From the NCBI RefSeq assembly GCF_004352915.1, contig NZ_SJSY01000059.1, forward strand, positions 1-64,000: a stretch of DNA of 64,000 bases, in the 5' to 3' direction. The DNA comes from Flavobacterium zhairuonense (lineage in GTDB: Bacteria; Bacteroidota; Bacteroidia; Flavobacteriales; Flavobacteriaceae). The position numbers and the translations under genes were made by a program. Positions 29,201 to 37,534 of the stretch are shown in pieces; the stretch's first letter is position 1; each line of letters opens with the position of its first letter. The notes under the pieces are model-generated. The model was not told the DNA's origin, made no database searches, and was given only the letters and a program-made list of their open reading frames with translations.

Positions 29201-30203
29201 CTTGCCCAGCCGTAATTGTAGCTCCCGAAGGAACTGTCCAATTATAAGTTGCGCCTGCAATAGCATTTATCGAATACGTTTTGTTAGTTTCGTTTTGATA
29301 CACTTTTGCATCACCTGCAACTGCATATTTATAACTTCCGTCATAAACACGAACGTAATCCACTTGTAATTTTGCAGGGAAATCAGTTGGAATTGGTGCC
29401 ACTCCTGCACCATTTACACTTGTATAAGGCGTTCCAGCGCTACCAACAGCCAGATTCAAAATAATATAAAACTGACTATCGTTAAAAGGCCATCCTCCGT
29501 TTACTGTGGTATTTGGAGTTGCCGTGTGAAATAAAACATCATCAACATACCATTTAATAAAATTTGGTCCCCATTCCACTGCATAAACGTGAAAATCAGA
29601 AGATAAATCTGTTGGAGAACTGTAGCTTCTTCCTGTAAAATGATATCCGTTTCCGTCGTAATGAATGGTTCCATCTACAGATTGTGGATTTCTGTGTTTG
29701 GCTTCCATAATATCAATTTCACCAGTATATGGCCAGTTTCCGTTAACCGGAAGCATCCAAAATGCCGGCCATGCGCCTTGTCCGTTTGATAACTTCATAC
29801 GCGCTTCTACTCTACCGTATTTAAGCGAATACTTTCCTTCTGTAGTTAATTTTGAAGAAGCGTAAGGCTGATCTGGAAATGATCCGTTTGGCTGGTATTT
29901 AGCCTCGATGTTTAAGTAACTGTTTGCACCTTCTTTTACAATTGTCGCCTGATTTGGATCGTAACGCTGCGCTTCAGCATTTCCGAATCCGCAAAGCGAA
30001 GGGCAACCGTTTCCTGAAATACTCTGCCATTTAGTTAAATCGACAGTAGTGCCATTAAATTCATCAGACCAAACCAATGTTTTACATTGTGCCTGAACTT
30101 TTAAAAATGGCAGCAACACAAATAGTGCTACAGCCAAAAATTGCTTAAAATAATAGAAATTGTCTTTCGGTGGTCGGCCGAAAAAAGAGTCATTTTGTTT
30201 CAT
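26247..30203 (-). CDS. GH16 endo-beta-1,3-glucanase with multiple binding modules and T9SS tail
   Basis: A 1318-residue secreted protein. Signal peptide to about residue 39. GH16 domain 41-291 with catalytic GEIDIMEA (E162, D164, E167) and WSDEFNG. A PKD-like domain follows (about 295-370). Then three tandem modules of about 175 residues (about 376-550, 554-725, 728-891), each with YVR..(T/S)E.YD, APVG, NYP.GR(H/N) and YY.DN signatures. A DUF1349-like jelly roll follows (about 901-1080), an F5/8C (CBM32) domain (about 1085-1225) and a type A T9SS tail (about 1240-1318). It should cleave beta-1,3- or mixed-linkage glucan at the cell surface or outside. The triple module is probably carbohydrate-binding, but I cannot name its family. 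Confidence 0.92.
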   Translation of the reverse strand: MKQNDSFFGRPPKDNFYYFKQFLAVALFVLLPFLKVQAQCKTLVWSDEFNGTTVDLTKWQSISGNGCPSLCGFGNAEAQRYDPNQATIVKEGANSYLNIEAKYQPNGSFPDQPYASSKLTTEGKYSLKYGRVEARMKLSNGQGAWPAFWMLPVNGNWPYTGEIDIMEAKHRNPQSVDGTIHYDGNGYHFTGRSYSSPTDLSSDFHVYAVEWGPNFIKWYVDDVLFHTATPNTTVNGGWPFNDSQFYIILNLAVGSAGTPYTSVNGAGVAPIPTDFPAKLQVDYVRVYDGSYKYAVAGDAKVYQNETNKTYSINAIAGATYNWTVPSGATITAGQGTNAVTVNWGTTGGDVSVTTTTSGCTANIYKLAVTTEAAIPVEKIQEDFQTNRNVVYGNKTGVLTEAIANPSATGINTSTLVGRYVRNSSELYDVFNIKNIVISNANDYVSGRKRISFDLYTSAPVGTKISMQLENSNVTTATNYPSGRHSGYKAITTVQNKWETIEFEFEKIIDPNTSALTINNVALLFESNSNSGATYYYDNLLTRATPEKPIVATDVLQNYDGINKIIKGTTTGTYTVVANPGSNSVNSSANVAKYVRNVTEQYDVLFFNTQTSIEDAGLFKNQTNKIMIDVYTTAPVGTVVSMNFENSATSLPANYPTGRNSNYVAITTKQNQWETLTFYYNSSPDAGTSNLAINQMVLLFNSGSYTSDTYYIDNIRIGATKLPDTYTPGVVYEDYQTVHNITFRDAIGTYTANVANPSATGINTSSNVGRYVRKSTELYDNFSFNTTLTNIGDFKAGTKKFAMDVYTSAPVGSIISWQAESSASVPSNYPVGRHSIYQGVVKQTNTWHTVTFTYVSTPDASTADNEVNRFVFLYEPGTNSGNTYYFDNLRALNLVSTETPAGLPSPWVSTDLGAVTPAGEATHSSGTFTIKGSGTDIWDTSDQFQFVNQSITGDAEIIAKVNSLTNTNTYAKAGVMFRETLTPTSKHAMTDVTPAAGVEFLSRNATSGVTVADVAAGTAPKWVRMVRSGDVFTSYTSDNGTTWTQLGTPKTITMANTIYVGMAVTSHANGTLGTGVFSDVIVRNITPNPNVNLALSKTATASTEENPTLSASKATDGDGTVSRWASSFANATEWIYVDLGSNYNLNRVVLKWEAAYATQYKVQLSTDNVFTENETINTQTASDGGTDDLTVSGTGRYLRILCTAKALTPYGYSLYEIEAYGSASAAKKANVTVEGSAPENVVFAIYPNPADDYIQVAIPENLDNKIITIYDNSGALILQNNLEKEANGSVIDLSRLREGIYILNFKSDQKSWTKKLIKK

Positions 30204-30233
30204 TTTTTTAGTTTTTTGTTAGTAAAGCGTATT

Positions 30234-30348
30234 ACCGTAATAAAAACCCGTTTTGCAGTAAACAGGTCATTATCTTAATAATAATCCGACAATATTACCA
30301 AATAAATCAGGCTAGACTTACATTTTTGAGTACGGTTTGACTACGGTG
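30234..30348. promoter_or_regulatory. Direct-repeat operator candidate upstream of GH16
   Basis: GAGTACGGT (30329-30337) and GACTACGGT (30340-30348) are 9-bp direct repeats with an 11-bp period, one helical turn. An inverted TACGGT half-site (ACCGTA) is at 30234-30239. They lie 30-145 bp upstream of the GH16 start, between it and the regulator gene. Possible binding site for the LuxR-type regulator encoded next door. Pattern-based inference. Confidence 0.4.
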
Positions 30349-30487
30349 ATTTAAAAAAAATGAAGAAAAAACGCGTAAAACTACTTAGGATATTACTTAC
30401 GGGTTGAAATCCCGTTTTTTAGAAGTTATTCTTAATCGCAATGCTTGTAAAATATCTTCCACAGATTTTAAAGCCGTGAAAAATTTT

Positions 30488-30627
30488 AAACACATAGAAA
30501 CATAGATTTTCTTCTTGCTTCTTATCTGAGATTATAAAAAAAAGCTCGCTTTCACACATAGCTATGTGTATTTAACTAGTAAAACGCCTTTTCTGTAGAT
30601 AAAGTAAAACTATGTCTCTATGTGTTT
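30488..30627. repeat. Long imperfect palindrome, family B copy 2
   Basis: Outer arms AAACACATAGAAACATAG and CTATGTCTCTATGTGTTT. The inner hairpin is ACACATAGCTATGTGT. The AACTAGTAAAACGCCTTTT core is in inverse orientation to copies 1 and 3. It lies at the 3' end of the regulator gene. Confidence 0.85.
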
Positions 30628-30637
30628 AAATGATTTT

Positions 30638-33565
30638 CTAGAAATTTAGAATGAATTCTGTGATATTTGCATCCGAAGGAAGCTGTAGTTTTTTTCGAAT
30701 TCTGTATCGAGTATCTTCAACTCCACGAACAGAAATTCCTAAAAGCGGGGCAATTTCTTTTGTATTGAAGTTCATTCGCAAGTAAGCACACAATCGCATA
30801 TCGCGAGGAGTCAGTTCCGGATAAGTTGTTTTCATCCTCTGCATAAAATTATCATGCAACTGATTGAAGATTTCTTCAAATTCGTTCCAGTGCTTGTCTC
30901 CCTGCAATTCGTGATCGATTAGTTTATTTATTTTGGTCAATAAACTAAAATTCACATTTGGATCGTTTTTCTTATCCATTTGCCCGATTAATTCTTTTAT
31001 CGAAAGCAAAATTTCATTTAAATGAATAAGATTCACAGTATTAGAAGCAACTTTGGCATTTTTAAGATTGATCGTTGCTTCGAGATTTTCCCGAACAATG
31101 GCCATGTTTTCCTGTTCCAAATTCAATCGCTGTTCGTTAAGTTCCGCACGGGCGCGCAATAATTCTTTTTCCTGATTCAGAATCAATTGTTGACGATCAT
31201 GCTCTGCTACAGATTTTTGATATTTAATAATCAAATAAATGACAACACAATAAAGTATAAAATACAAAATATAAGCCCAGATCGTTCTGTACCAAGGCGG
31301 TAAAACTTCAAAACGGAAAACTGCTTCTTCGCTGACGACATCATATATATTTTTTGCCCTTACGTGAAAAACATATTCTTTTTCAGGCAAATTTGTATAT
31401 TCTTTTTCGGTTTGTAAACTGTAATCTGACCATTTGGGTTCAAAACCTTCCAGCCAGTATTCGTATTTTGTTGCATCGGCTTCATCGTAAAAAAGTGATG
31501 AAAAAGAAAAGTGTAAAGCATTATTGGAATGTGATAAAACATGCGAAATCTTTTCTCCTGCTTCTTTTGTTTTATTCGGAAGCACATCGTAACGACTTGA
31601 AAATATCAAACTGTCTTTCGGAAAAATACATTTCACTTCTGAAATTACCGCTTTATATTTCGTTTTGTATTTCTTGGTTTTAATGGCATTGTAATGAATT
31701 AAACCATCTTGTGTTCCAAAAAATACATCACCGCTCGTTGTCGTTTGAATATTCTCAAAACCCGGAACATATGAATAACGAAGTTTTCTAAAAGGAAGTT
31801 CTTCAACCTCAAAACTTCCGTTTGGCTTTTTTGTCATTTTCCCGGTATTTTCCCCAGAAATGTACCATATATTATTCTGATTATCAGACTTTAGAAGACG
31901 TATATGACTTTCAAGCCCGAGATATTTCTTAAAAACGGGCTCGGGAATCATTTTCTTCGAATGTGAATCTTGCTTGTACACTCCTTTGGTTGTTCCAAAA
32001 AGAATCTGGTTATTGATTTTAAATGTATTCAAAAACAAACTTGATGGAAATCCATTTTTATCATTGTAAAACTCAACTTTTGAAACCGTATCGAATGTCT
32101 TATTAAAGTGAATTTTATAGATTCCTTTGTATCCGTGGGCAATCCAAAAATCGCCGTTTTTATCCGTTTCTATAACTCGGCTACTTTCTTCAAAACCTTT
32201 TATTTTATTTTGATAAATCCACGAATTATTTATTTTTTTGAGAAGATACATTCCGTTATAACCGCCAACAAGCAATAAATCAGGTTGATTAGGAACTAAA
32301 ATTCCTTTCCACGCGCCATCCACTTTTGCCAATAATTTTGCTGCATTACCGGAAACTTCAAAGATTCCATTTTTCTCAAAAGCCAAAAGAGAGTTTCCAA
32401 AAACACCAATATTCCAAACATTTTCAGACATTCCAGAAACGTGCTGAAAGTTCGCGTTTTCGTGTTTTCCGTTTTTATAAGACTGCCAATTCATCCAAAA
32501 CAAGCCGTTGTCTGTTGCGATATACAATTTGTCCTGATAAATCTGGCTACAGTATATTTTAGTTTCTGCATTTGAAGCATCTAAAATTCTAGACAATGGC
32601 GAAGAAATCTGAATCAGCGAAATTCCTTCCTTAAGCGTAACCCACAAATTGCCTTCTTTATCAATCTTTAAATTGGTTACATAATCATTCTGTAACCCCA
32701 TTTGTTTGTTGATATGCTGAATCAAACGTCCCGAACCATCTATGACTATCAACCCTGATTGTCGAGTTCCAATTCCGAAATATCCATCAGAAAGCTGAAT
32801 GCCTGTAGAAATTTGATTTTGTTTCAAAACATGGTCTGCTTCTGTCACAAAAGGCTTTAACTGATTGTCTTTAAAAATTAAAAGTCCATTTTTTTGCGTA
32901 AAAAGCAAAAGACCTTTTTGAGTTTCAAAGATTTTCCTGATTTTCATTCCGGCAAACTTCTCTCCATTTGTAATCGAAATTAATTTATCATCTTTTAATT
33001 TCAATAAACCTTTAGTACTATGAGAAATATAGATTTCTTTATTGACTTCAAAAAAATCATCAAATTTTTCTTTAGACTTTAAAACCTTGATTTTATTGTT
33101 TTTGTAAATAAAAATTTCTTCATAAGAGAAAAAAATCACTTCACTATTTCGAATAATGGTGTGTATAACATCACCAAAATTCCGAGCCGATTCCGGAAGT
33201 AATTTTACTAAAGATGTATATTGATATTGCCCATTTGGCAATTGAATCGCGTAACCAAAATCGCCCTGAGCGCCAACATACATTTTATCTTTTTTATCGA
33301 TAGCAAGCGAGCGAACCATACTCCTATTTTCCGGTTGTGTAACGATGCTCCAACGAACGCCGTCAAACTGCATAATTCCAAAATGATTGGCAAAAAACAT
33401 CATTCCTTTAGAATCTTGCAAGACATCCCAGTTTTCAGAAGCGGCTTTATACGTTTTCGGATTATAATTAATTATAAAAGGAACTCCAATTTTTTTAATC
33501 TGTGCATTTAAAACTGGAGAAATGAATAATGTCGATAAAATTAAAATTCTTATAAATTTCGTCAT
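30638..33565 (-). CDS. Membrane one-component regulator: beta-propeller, Y_Y_Y, LuxR-type HTH
   Basis: A 975-residue protein. Signal peptide (to about residue 21), then a periplasmic two-component-propeller-like sensor (about 22-650; repeats such as DKEGNLWVTLKEGIS and DKNGDFWIAHGYKGIY), a Y_Y_Y domain (about 680-757, YEYWLEGFEPKWSDYS), one transmembrane helix (about 763-783), a long coiled coil (about 790-850) and a C-terminal LuxR-like helix-turn-helix (about 910-970, LTPRDMRLCAYLRMNFNTKEIAPLLGISVRGVE). No kinase domain is present, so the sensor probably acts directly on DNA-binding output. By position it should regulate the GH16/GH64/GH18 set. It lies upstream of GH16 on the same strand, across a 434-bp gap. 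Confidence 0.88.
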   Translation of the reverse strand: MTKFIRILILSTLFISPVLNAQIKKIGVPFIINYNPKTYKAASENWDVLQDSKGMMFFANHFGIMQFDGVRWSIVTQPENRSMVRSLAIDKKDKMYVGAQGDFGYAIQLPNGQYQYTSLVKLLPESARNFGDVIHTIIRNSEVIFFSYEEIFIYKNNKIKVLKSKEKFDDFFEVNKEIYISHSTKGLLKLKDDKLISITNGEKFAGMKIRKIFETQKGLLLFTQKNGLLIFKDNQLKPFVTEADHVLKQNQISTGIQLSDGYFGIGTRQSGLIVIDGSGRLIQHINKQMGLQNDYVTNLKIDKEGNLWVTLKEGISLIQISSPLSRILDASNAETKIYCSQIYQDKLYIATDNGLFWMNWQSYKNGKHENANFQHVSGMSENVWNIGVFGNSLLAFEKNGIFEVSGNAAKLLAKVDGAWKGILVPNQPDLLLVGGYNGMYLLKKINNSWIYQNKIKGFEESSRVIETDKNGDFWIAHGYKGIYKIHFNKTFDTVSKVEFYNDKNGFPSSLFLNTFKINNQILFGTTKGVYKQDSHSKKMIPEPVFKKYLGLESHIRLLKSDNQNNIWYISGENTGKMTKKPNGSFEVEELPFRKLRYSYVPGFENIQTTTSGDVFFGTQDGLIHYNAIKTKKYKTKYKAVISEVKCIFPKDSLIFSSRYDVLPNKTKEAGEKISHVLSHSNNALHFSFSSLFYDEADATKYEYWLEGFEPKWSDYSLQTEKEYTNLPEKEYVFHVRAKNIYDVVSEEAVFRFEVLPPWYRTIWAYILYFILYCVVIYLIIKYQKSVAEHDRQQLILNQEKELLRARAELNEQRLNLEQENMAIVRENLEATINLKNAKVASNTVNLIHLNEILLSIKELIGQMDKKNDPNVNFSLLTKINKLIDHELQGDKHWNEFEEIFNQLHDNFMQRMKTTYPELTPRDMRLCAYLRMNFNTKEIAPLLGISVRGVEDTRYRIRKKLQLPSDANITEFILNF

Positions 33566-33843
33566 TTTTGTTTCTGTCTGTAGGTTATTTTGTGATTTTT
33601 GAACATCACAATTTCAAAATAACTCTTTGGGAGAAGTCATTTTTCTTTAGGCAAAAAACATTCAATATTAAATGTACAAATAACAATTATTGATTATTAT
33701 TGAACTAAAAAAGAGAATGTCGAAATTCAAATATATAAAAATTTATTTTAGTGCAACAAATTACATTTTAATCAAACAATTTTGTAATTGTAAGGTAAAA
33801 ATTTCAAATTTTGAAAATTCAAATTCCAATATCGAGAATTGTC

Positions 33844-33876
33844 AACTTTGTCAAAGTTTTAAACTTTGACAAAGTT
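33844..33876. repeat. Perfect 16-bp-stem palindrome
   Basis: AACTTTGTCAAAGTTT (33844-33859), one T, then its exact reverse complement (33861-33876). It lies 35 bp beyond the stop of the HAD gene. No T-tract follows, so it is more likely an intergenic repeat hairpin than a terminator. The rest of the 345-bp gap upstream of the regulator shows no clear feature. Confidence 0.75.
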
Positions 33877-33910
33877 CTCTACTTGTTTAACCTGAAACGA
33901 AATCTAAAAT

Positions 33911-34555
33911 CTAAAATCCCAGCAACTCGCTCAACTCTTCATAACGATGAAAAATAATTGCTCCTTCTTCTTCTAAATCTTCATTATTATACCCATTTGC
34001 AAAACCGTACACCTTAAATCCTCCACTAATTCCAGCTTTTACTCCAGCTTTGCTATCTTCCAGAACAATGCAGTCTTTCACATCAAAACTCATTTCTTTA
34101 GCGGCGTGCAAAAATATTCCGGGTTCTGGTTTCCAACTGTTTATTTGATAGGAACTAAATATTTTACTTTCGAATTTATCCAATAAACCTGCCACTTCAA
34201 GATTTAGCTTTATTTTTTCAACCGGACCGCTAGAAGCAACACAATACTGAATTTTAAATTTTTCGATATTTTCGATAAATTTAATAACACCTTTCATTGG
34301 TTTTACCTGAGTTTTAAATGCTTCAAAGCTTTTTTGGCGGTATTCTGCTTCAAAAGAATCGGGAAGTTTTTGATCGATTGCTTCTTCGATATGACGAAAA
34401 CAATCTTTTAAATTTCGTCCGTTGAAATTTCGGTAGACATCTTCAATATGCATTTCAAAACCATGTTCAGCTGCCATTTCAAGCAATATTCCGTTACCGA
34501 TTTTTTCTGTATCTACTAAAACTCCGTCACAATCGAAAATTATACACTTAACCAT
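33911..34555 (-). CDS. HAD-superfamily sugar-phosphate phosphatase/phosphomutase
   Basis: A 214-residue protein of the beta-phosphoglucomutase-like subfamily IA. Motif I FDCDGVLVDTE gives nucleophile Asp and acid/base Asp. The helical cap is at about 20-80. Motif II is VASSGP, motif III Lys in NSWKPEPGIF, and motif IV VLEDSKAGVKAG. I chose ATG 34555 (MVKCIIFDCDG), which is usual for the family; ATG 34570 adds five residues. The stop TAG falls in an ATTTTAG repeat. Probable housekeeping phosphatase on a sugar phosphate; substrate unknown. It is transcribed alone. Confidence 0.85.
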   Translation of the reverse strand: MVKCIIFDCDGVLVDTEKIGNGILLEMAAEHGFEMHIEDVYRNFNGRNLKDCFRHIEEAIDQKLPDSFEAEYRQKSFEAFKTQVKPMKGVIKFIENIEKFKIQYCVASSGPVEKIKLNLEVAGLLDKFESKIFSSYQINSWKPEPGIFLHAAKEMSFDVKDCIVLEDSKAGVKAGISGGFKVYGFANGYNNEDLEEEGAIIFHRYEELSELLGF

Positions 34556-34674
34556 TTTATTGATTTTCATTTAATTAGAATTCATTCTTGCTCAAAATAC
34601 AAGCATTGAAATTTACGAAAAATATTTTACGTCAAATTCATTGCAAAATAAACCCTACCAGATATTCAATGCTT

Positions 34675-34704
34675 TTGGACAAAATTACTCCTCTTCTGTA
34701 TTTG
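34675..34704 (+). promoter_or_regulatory. Candidate promoter of the DUF4861 gene
   Basis: TTG at 34675-34677, exactly 19 bp, then TGTATTTG at 34697-34704 (7 of 8 to TAnnTTTG). It is about 60 bp upstream of the start codon at 34764. Spacing is the preferred one for Flavobacterium housekeeping promoters. Confidence 0.5.
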
Positions 34705-34763
34705 TATGTGCCTTTTGATTTGTAATTTTATAAATCCTATCGAACCTATAAAAAATACAAATT

Positions 34764-35933
34764 GTGAAAAAAAATCTTTTACTGAGCGTAATTCTGACAA
34801 GCAATTTTGCCATTTATTCTCAAAACAAAACCATTACAATAACCAATACTTTAGCAACTGACAGAGAATTTGAAACTGTCGAATTAACTAAAAAAACACT
34901 CGGATTGCCAAATACTGCAAAACTTGAAAATTATGCGGTAAAAGATCGTAACACAAATTCATTCTTAGAAACCCAAACCGTAGATAATGACGGAGATGGA
35001 ACAATGGATCTTCTTTTATTTCAGCCAAAAATCAAAGCAAAATCTAAACAGGATTTTGAAGTTTTAGTTGGAACTAATCCTTCGGCTTCGCAAATAGCGA
35101 GCTGTTATTCTCGTTTTGTGCCTGAAAGAACAGATGACTATGCGTGGGAAAATAATAAAGTTGCTTTTAGAACCTATGGCCCTGTGGCGCAAAAAATGGT
35201 GGAAGACAAAATTCCTGGAGGCACATTAACAAGCGGAATTGATGCATGGCTAAAAAGAGTCGATTATCCAATTATTAACAAATGGTACGACAAAATGACT
35301 ACAGGAAAAGGAACTTATCACAAAGATACAGGTGAAGGTTTGGATAATTTTCAGGTGGGTGACAGCCGAGGAATTGGCGGAATTGCTGTAAATATTGATG
35401 GTAAATATTATTTTTCGAAGAATTTTGTAAGCTGGAAAACGATTACAACCGGACCAATCAGAACTAGTTTTATTTTGACTTATGCCGATTGGGATGCAAA
35501 AGGCAAAAAAATAACCGAATCAAAATTGATCAGCTTGGATTACGGAAGCTTTCTTTCGCGTTATGAAACAACAATTACAGGAACTAAAAGCATTTCAGTT
35601 GGATTGACGCTTCATGACAAAAAAGGAACTATCGGAACCGATTTGAAAAAAGGATGGTTGTGTTATTGGGAACCAATCGACGATTCTGAAATTGGAATGG
35701 GTTTAGTCGCTCCAAAAAATACGATGACGAGCTTTGACAATCACGTTACAAACGAAAAAGAATTAAGCAATCTTTACGGAAATATCACTGTTAAAAACGG
35801 AAAAGCTATTTATTACGCTGGTTTTGGATGGAAAAAAGGAAGTCCGTTTCAAACCAAACAGGAATGGGAAACTTATTTGGCTTCTTTTGCTGAAAAAATC
35901 AACAATCCTCTTATTGTTAAAGTGAAAAAATAA
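34764..35933 (+). CDS. Secreted DUF4861-family protein
   Basis: A 389-residue protein with signal peptide (MKKNLLLSVILTSNFAIYSQ). Matches the DUF4861 family as I recall it: NTLATDREFETVEL, DNDGDGTMDLLLFQP, RTDDYAWENNKVAFRTYGP, IDAWLKRVDYPIINKWYD and YHKDTGEGLDNFQVGDSRGIGG. Members are common in polysaccharide-utilisation loci of Bacteroidetes and have no settled activity. Here it opens a uronate-type locus and is convergent with the LacI-type gene. Conserved His, Asp and Trp residues suggest an enzyme or sugar-binding protein; I assign no reaction. Confidence 0.75.
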   Translation: MKKNLLLSVILTSNFAIYSQNKTITITNTLATDREFETVELTKKTLGLPNTAKLENYAVKDRNTNSFLETQTVDNDGDGTMDLLLFQPKIKAKSKQDFEVLVGTNPSASQIASCYSRFVPERTDDYAWENNKVAFRTYGPVAQKMVEDKIPGGTLTSGIDAWLKRVDYPIINKWYDKMTTGKGTYHKDTGEGLDNFQVGDSRGIGGIAVNIDGKYYFSKNFVSWKTITTGPIRTSFILTYADWDAKGKKITESKLISLDYGSFLSRYETTITGTKSISVGLTLHDKKGTIGTDLKKGWLCYWEPIDDSEIGMGLVAPKNTMTSFDNHVTNEKELSNLYGNITVKNGKAIYYAGFGWKKGSPFQTKQEWETYLASFAEKINNPLIVKVKK

Positions 35934-35946
35934 TCTTCTCATTTTT

Positions 35947-36052
35947 TTGTCATTTCGACCGAAGGGAGAAATCACACTAGAAACTCTGCAAAGAAAGTCG
36001 CCAATCTTTGTCGATTTACTAGTGTGATTTCTCCCTTCGGTCGAAATGACAA
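35947..36052. repeat. Long palindrome, family C copy 1
   Basis: Perfect 34-bp inverted arms (35947-35980 and 36019-36052; inner part AAATCACACTAG) around a 38-bp centre that contains AATCTTTGTCGA. It lies between convergent genes and can form a very stable hairpin, so it may also stop transcription from both sides. A related element is at 40726. Confidence 0.9.
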
Positions 36053-36061
36053 GATTGTATT

Positions 36062-37186
36062 TTATCTTGTTTTCGCAGGAAAATAATTCTCCTTCAAAAT
36101 AATTTCCAAAGGAATATATTGAATTCGTTCCGTTTCTTCCTGAAGAACCAATTTCTTATACAAATAATTGATTCCTAAATATCCCTGTTCTTCGGGTCTT
36201 TGATTAATCAAGAAATCGATTATTCCTTTATTCAGATATTCAATATTTTCATTCAATAAATCGAAACCAATAATTCTAACGCCTTTTACATCATTTTCTT
36301 CTAAAAATCGAGCCACGATATAGGCTCTCGAATTAGGTACAAAAACGCTGTTGATACCTTTGAACATTTCTAGACACAGCTGATCGATTCCAGAATCTTT
36401 AATAGTAATTTCAGAAAACTTAAAATTTGTAAGTTCGTCATGATCTTTAAAATACGAATAAAATCCGTCAATTCTTTGCAAATAAACTGATGTGCTTTCA
36501 ATTTCTCTCGCTATTTTAAAAATCAAGACCTGTCTTTCGTTTTTTACCGCAAAACTAATCAGTCTTCCCGCCAAATAACCACTCTGAAAAGCATCCTGTC
36601 CCACATAAGCATGCTGATTTTCCTCTGAAATATTAGAATCAATCATCACAACAGGAATATCTTTGTCTTCATATGCTTTTAGAAACTGAACAGAATCCTC
36701 ATAAAAAATCGGTGCAAAAAGCAATCCGTCACATTCAAAATCGATTACTTTCTTAATCTCTTTCTGAAAAGATTCTTTATTGAAATCATAGAAAAAATAA
36801 TCCAATACAACTCCAAATTTCATGAATTCGGCGGCAGCTTTTTCCACACCAGAAATCTGGCTTTTCCAATATTCCAGATTTTCATATTTAGGCAAAAAAA
36901 CCGCTATTCGAAACTTCTTATTCAATGCCAGATTACTTGCTAAAATATTTCGTTTATAACCATATTCTTCAATAATGGCATTGACTCTATCTACGTTTTC
37001 CTGCGCAACCTGCCCGCGATTATGAATAATCCTGTCAACTGTTCCAGGTGACACGTTAGCGAGTTCTGCAATTTTTTTAATTGTTATGATATTTCTGATA
37101 TTTAGGTTAAAAAAATAGATTAGCCACGTAAAATTATTATTTTTTTTATCAAATATAAGTTGTTTTACATCTCTTTTTATATACAT
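36062..37186 (-). CDS. LacI-family transcriptional regulator (start uncertain)
   Basis: The helix-turn-helix TIKKIAELANVSPGTVDRII and the linker NRGQVAQENVDRV are followed by a periplasmic-binding-like sensor domain (IAVFLPKYENLEYWKSQISG, CDGLLFAPIF, PVVMIDSNI, VGQDAFQSGYLAG), typical of LacI/GalR regulators. It should respond to a sugar or uronate intermediate and control the divergent yhcH/eda/SDR/uxuA operon. The start is unclear. In-frame ATGs lie only at 37186 and 37240, giving a Phe/Asn/Ile-rich leader unlike this family. No ATG, GTG or TTG lies closer. A perfect -7 box (37150-37157) lies inside the putative leader, which suggests a start near 37090 at a non-standard codon (ATC, ATA or ATT). 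Confidence 0.8.
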   Translation of the reverse strand: MYIKRDVKQLIFDKKNNNFTWLIYFFNLNIRNIITIKKIAELANVSPGTVDRIIHNRGQVAQENVDRVNAIIEEYGYKRNILASNLALNKKFRIAVFLPKYENLEYWKSQISGVEKAAAEFMKFGVVLDYFFYDFNKESFQKEIKKVIDFECDGLLFAPIFYEDSVQFLKAYEDKDIPVVMIDSNISEENQHAYVGQDAFQSGYLAGRLISFAVKNERQVLIFKIAREIESTSVYLQRIDGFYSYFKDHDELTNFKFSEITIKDSGIDQLCLEMFKGINSVFVPNSRAYIVARFLEENDVKGVRIIGFDLLNENIEYLNKGIIDFLINQRPEEQGYLGINYLYKKLVLQEETERIQYIPLEIILKENYFPAKTR

Positions 37187-37213
37187 TTGCAAAACACCGT
37201 GTGCGTACACGCA
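37150..37213 (-). promoter_or_regulatory. Candidate -7 box and LacI-type operator
   Basis: TATATTTG on the minus strand (37157 to 37150) is a perfect TAnnTTTG box. An inverted repeat TGCGT-AC-ACGCA (37202-37213) lies upstream in the intergenic region shared with the plus-strand operon. A short CG-containing palindrome next to a LacI-type gene fits an autoregulatory operator. No TTG is found at standard spacing. Confidence 0.4.
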
Positions 37214-37534
37214 AAAATACACAAACCATAAAAACAACAATACAATTTGTTTATTTTTTTAAGATTTAATTGTTGAAAAACTCACAGTCAAATAATTAAA
37301 AATATAAAAAATCAACTTATTAATATTCAAATTACTTATATCTAACATTAAAAGTAAAACTTTAAGTCTAATCAAATCATAACGAATACTGTTTCAAATG
37401 TTTAAATAAGCAGGAAATGTATTCCTTGTCAAAAACATGACACATGACAAATAAAAAACTAATAACCAGCGAATTAAAACAATTAACCTGAATAAAAAGA
37501 TTAAACACTAATTATCAAAACAACCAAATAAAAA

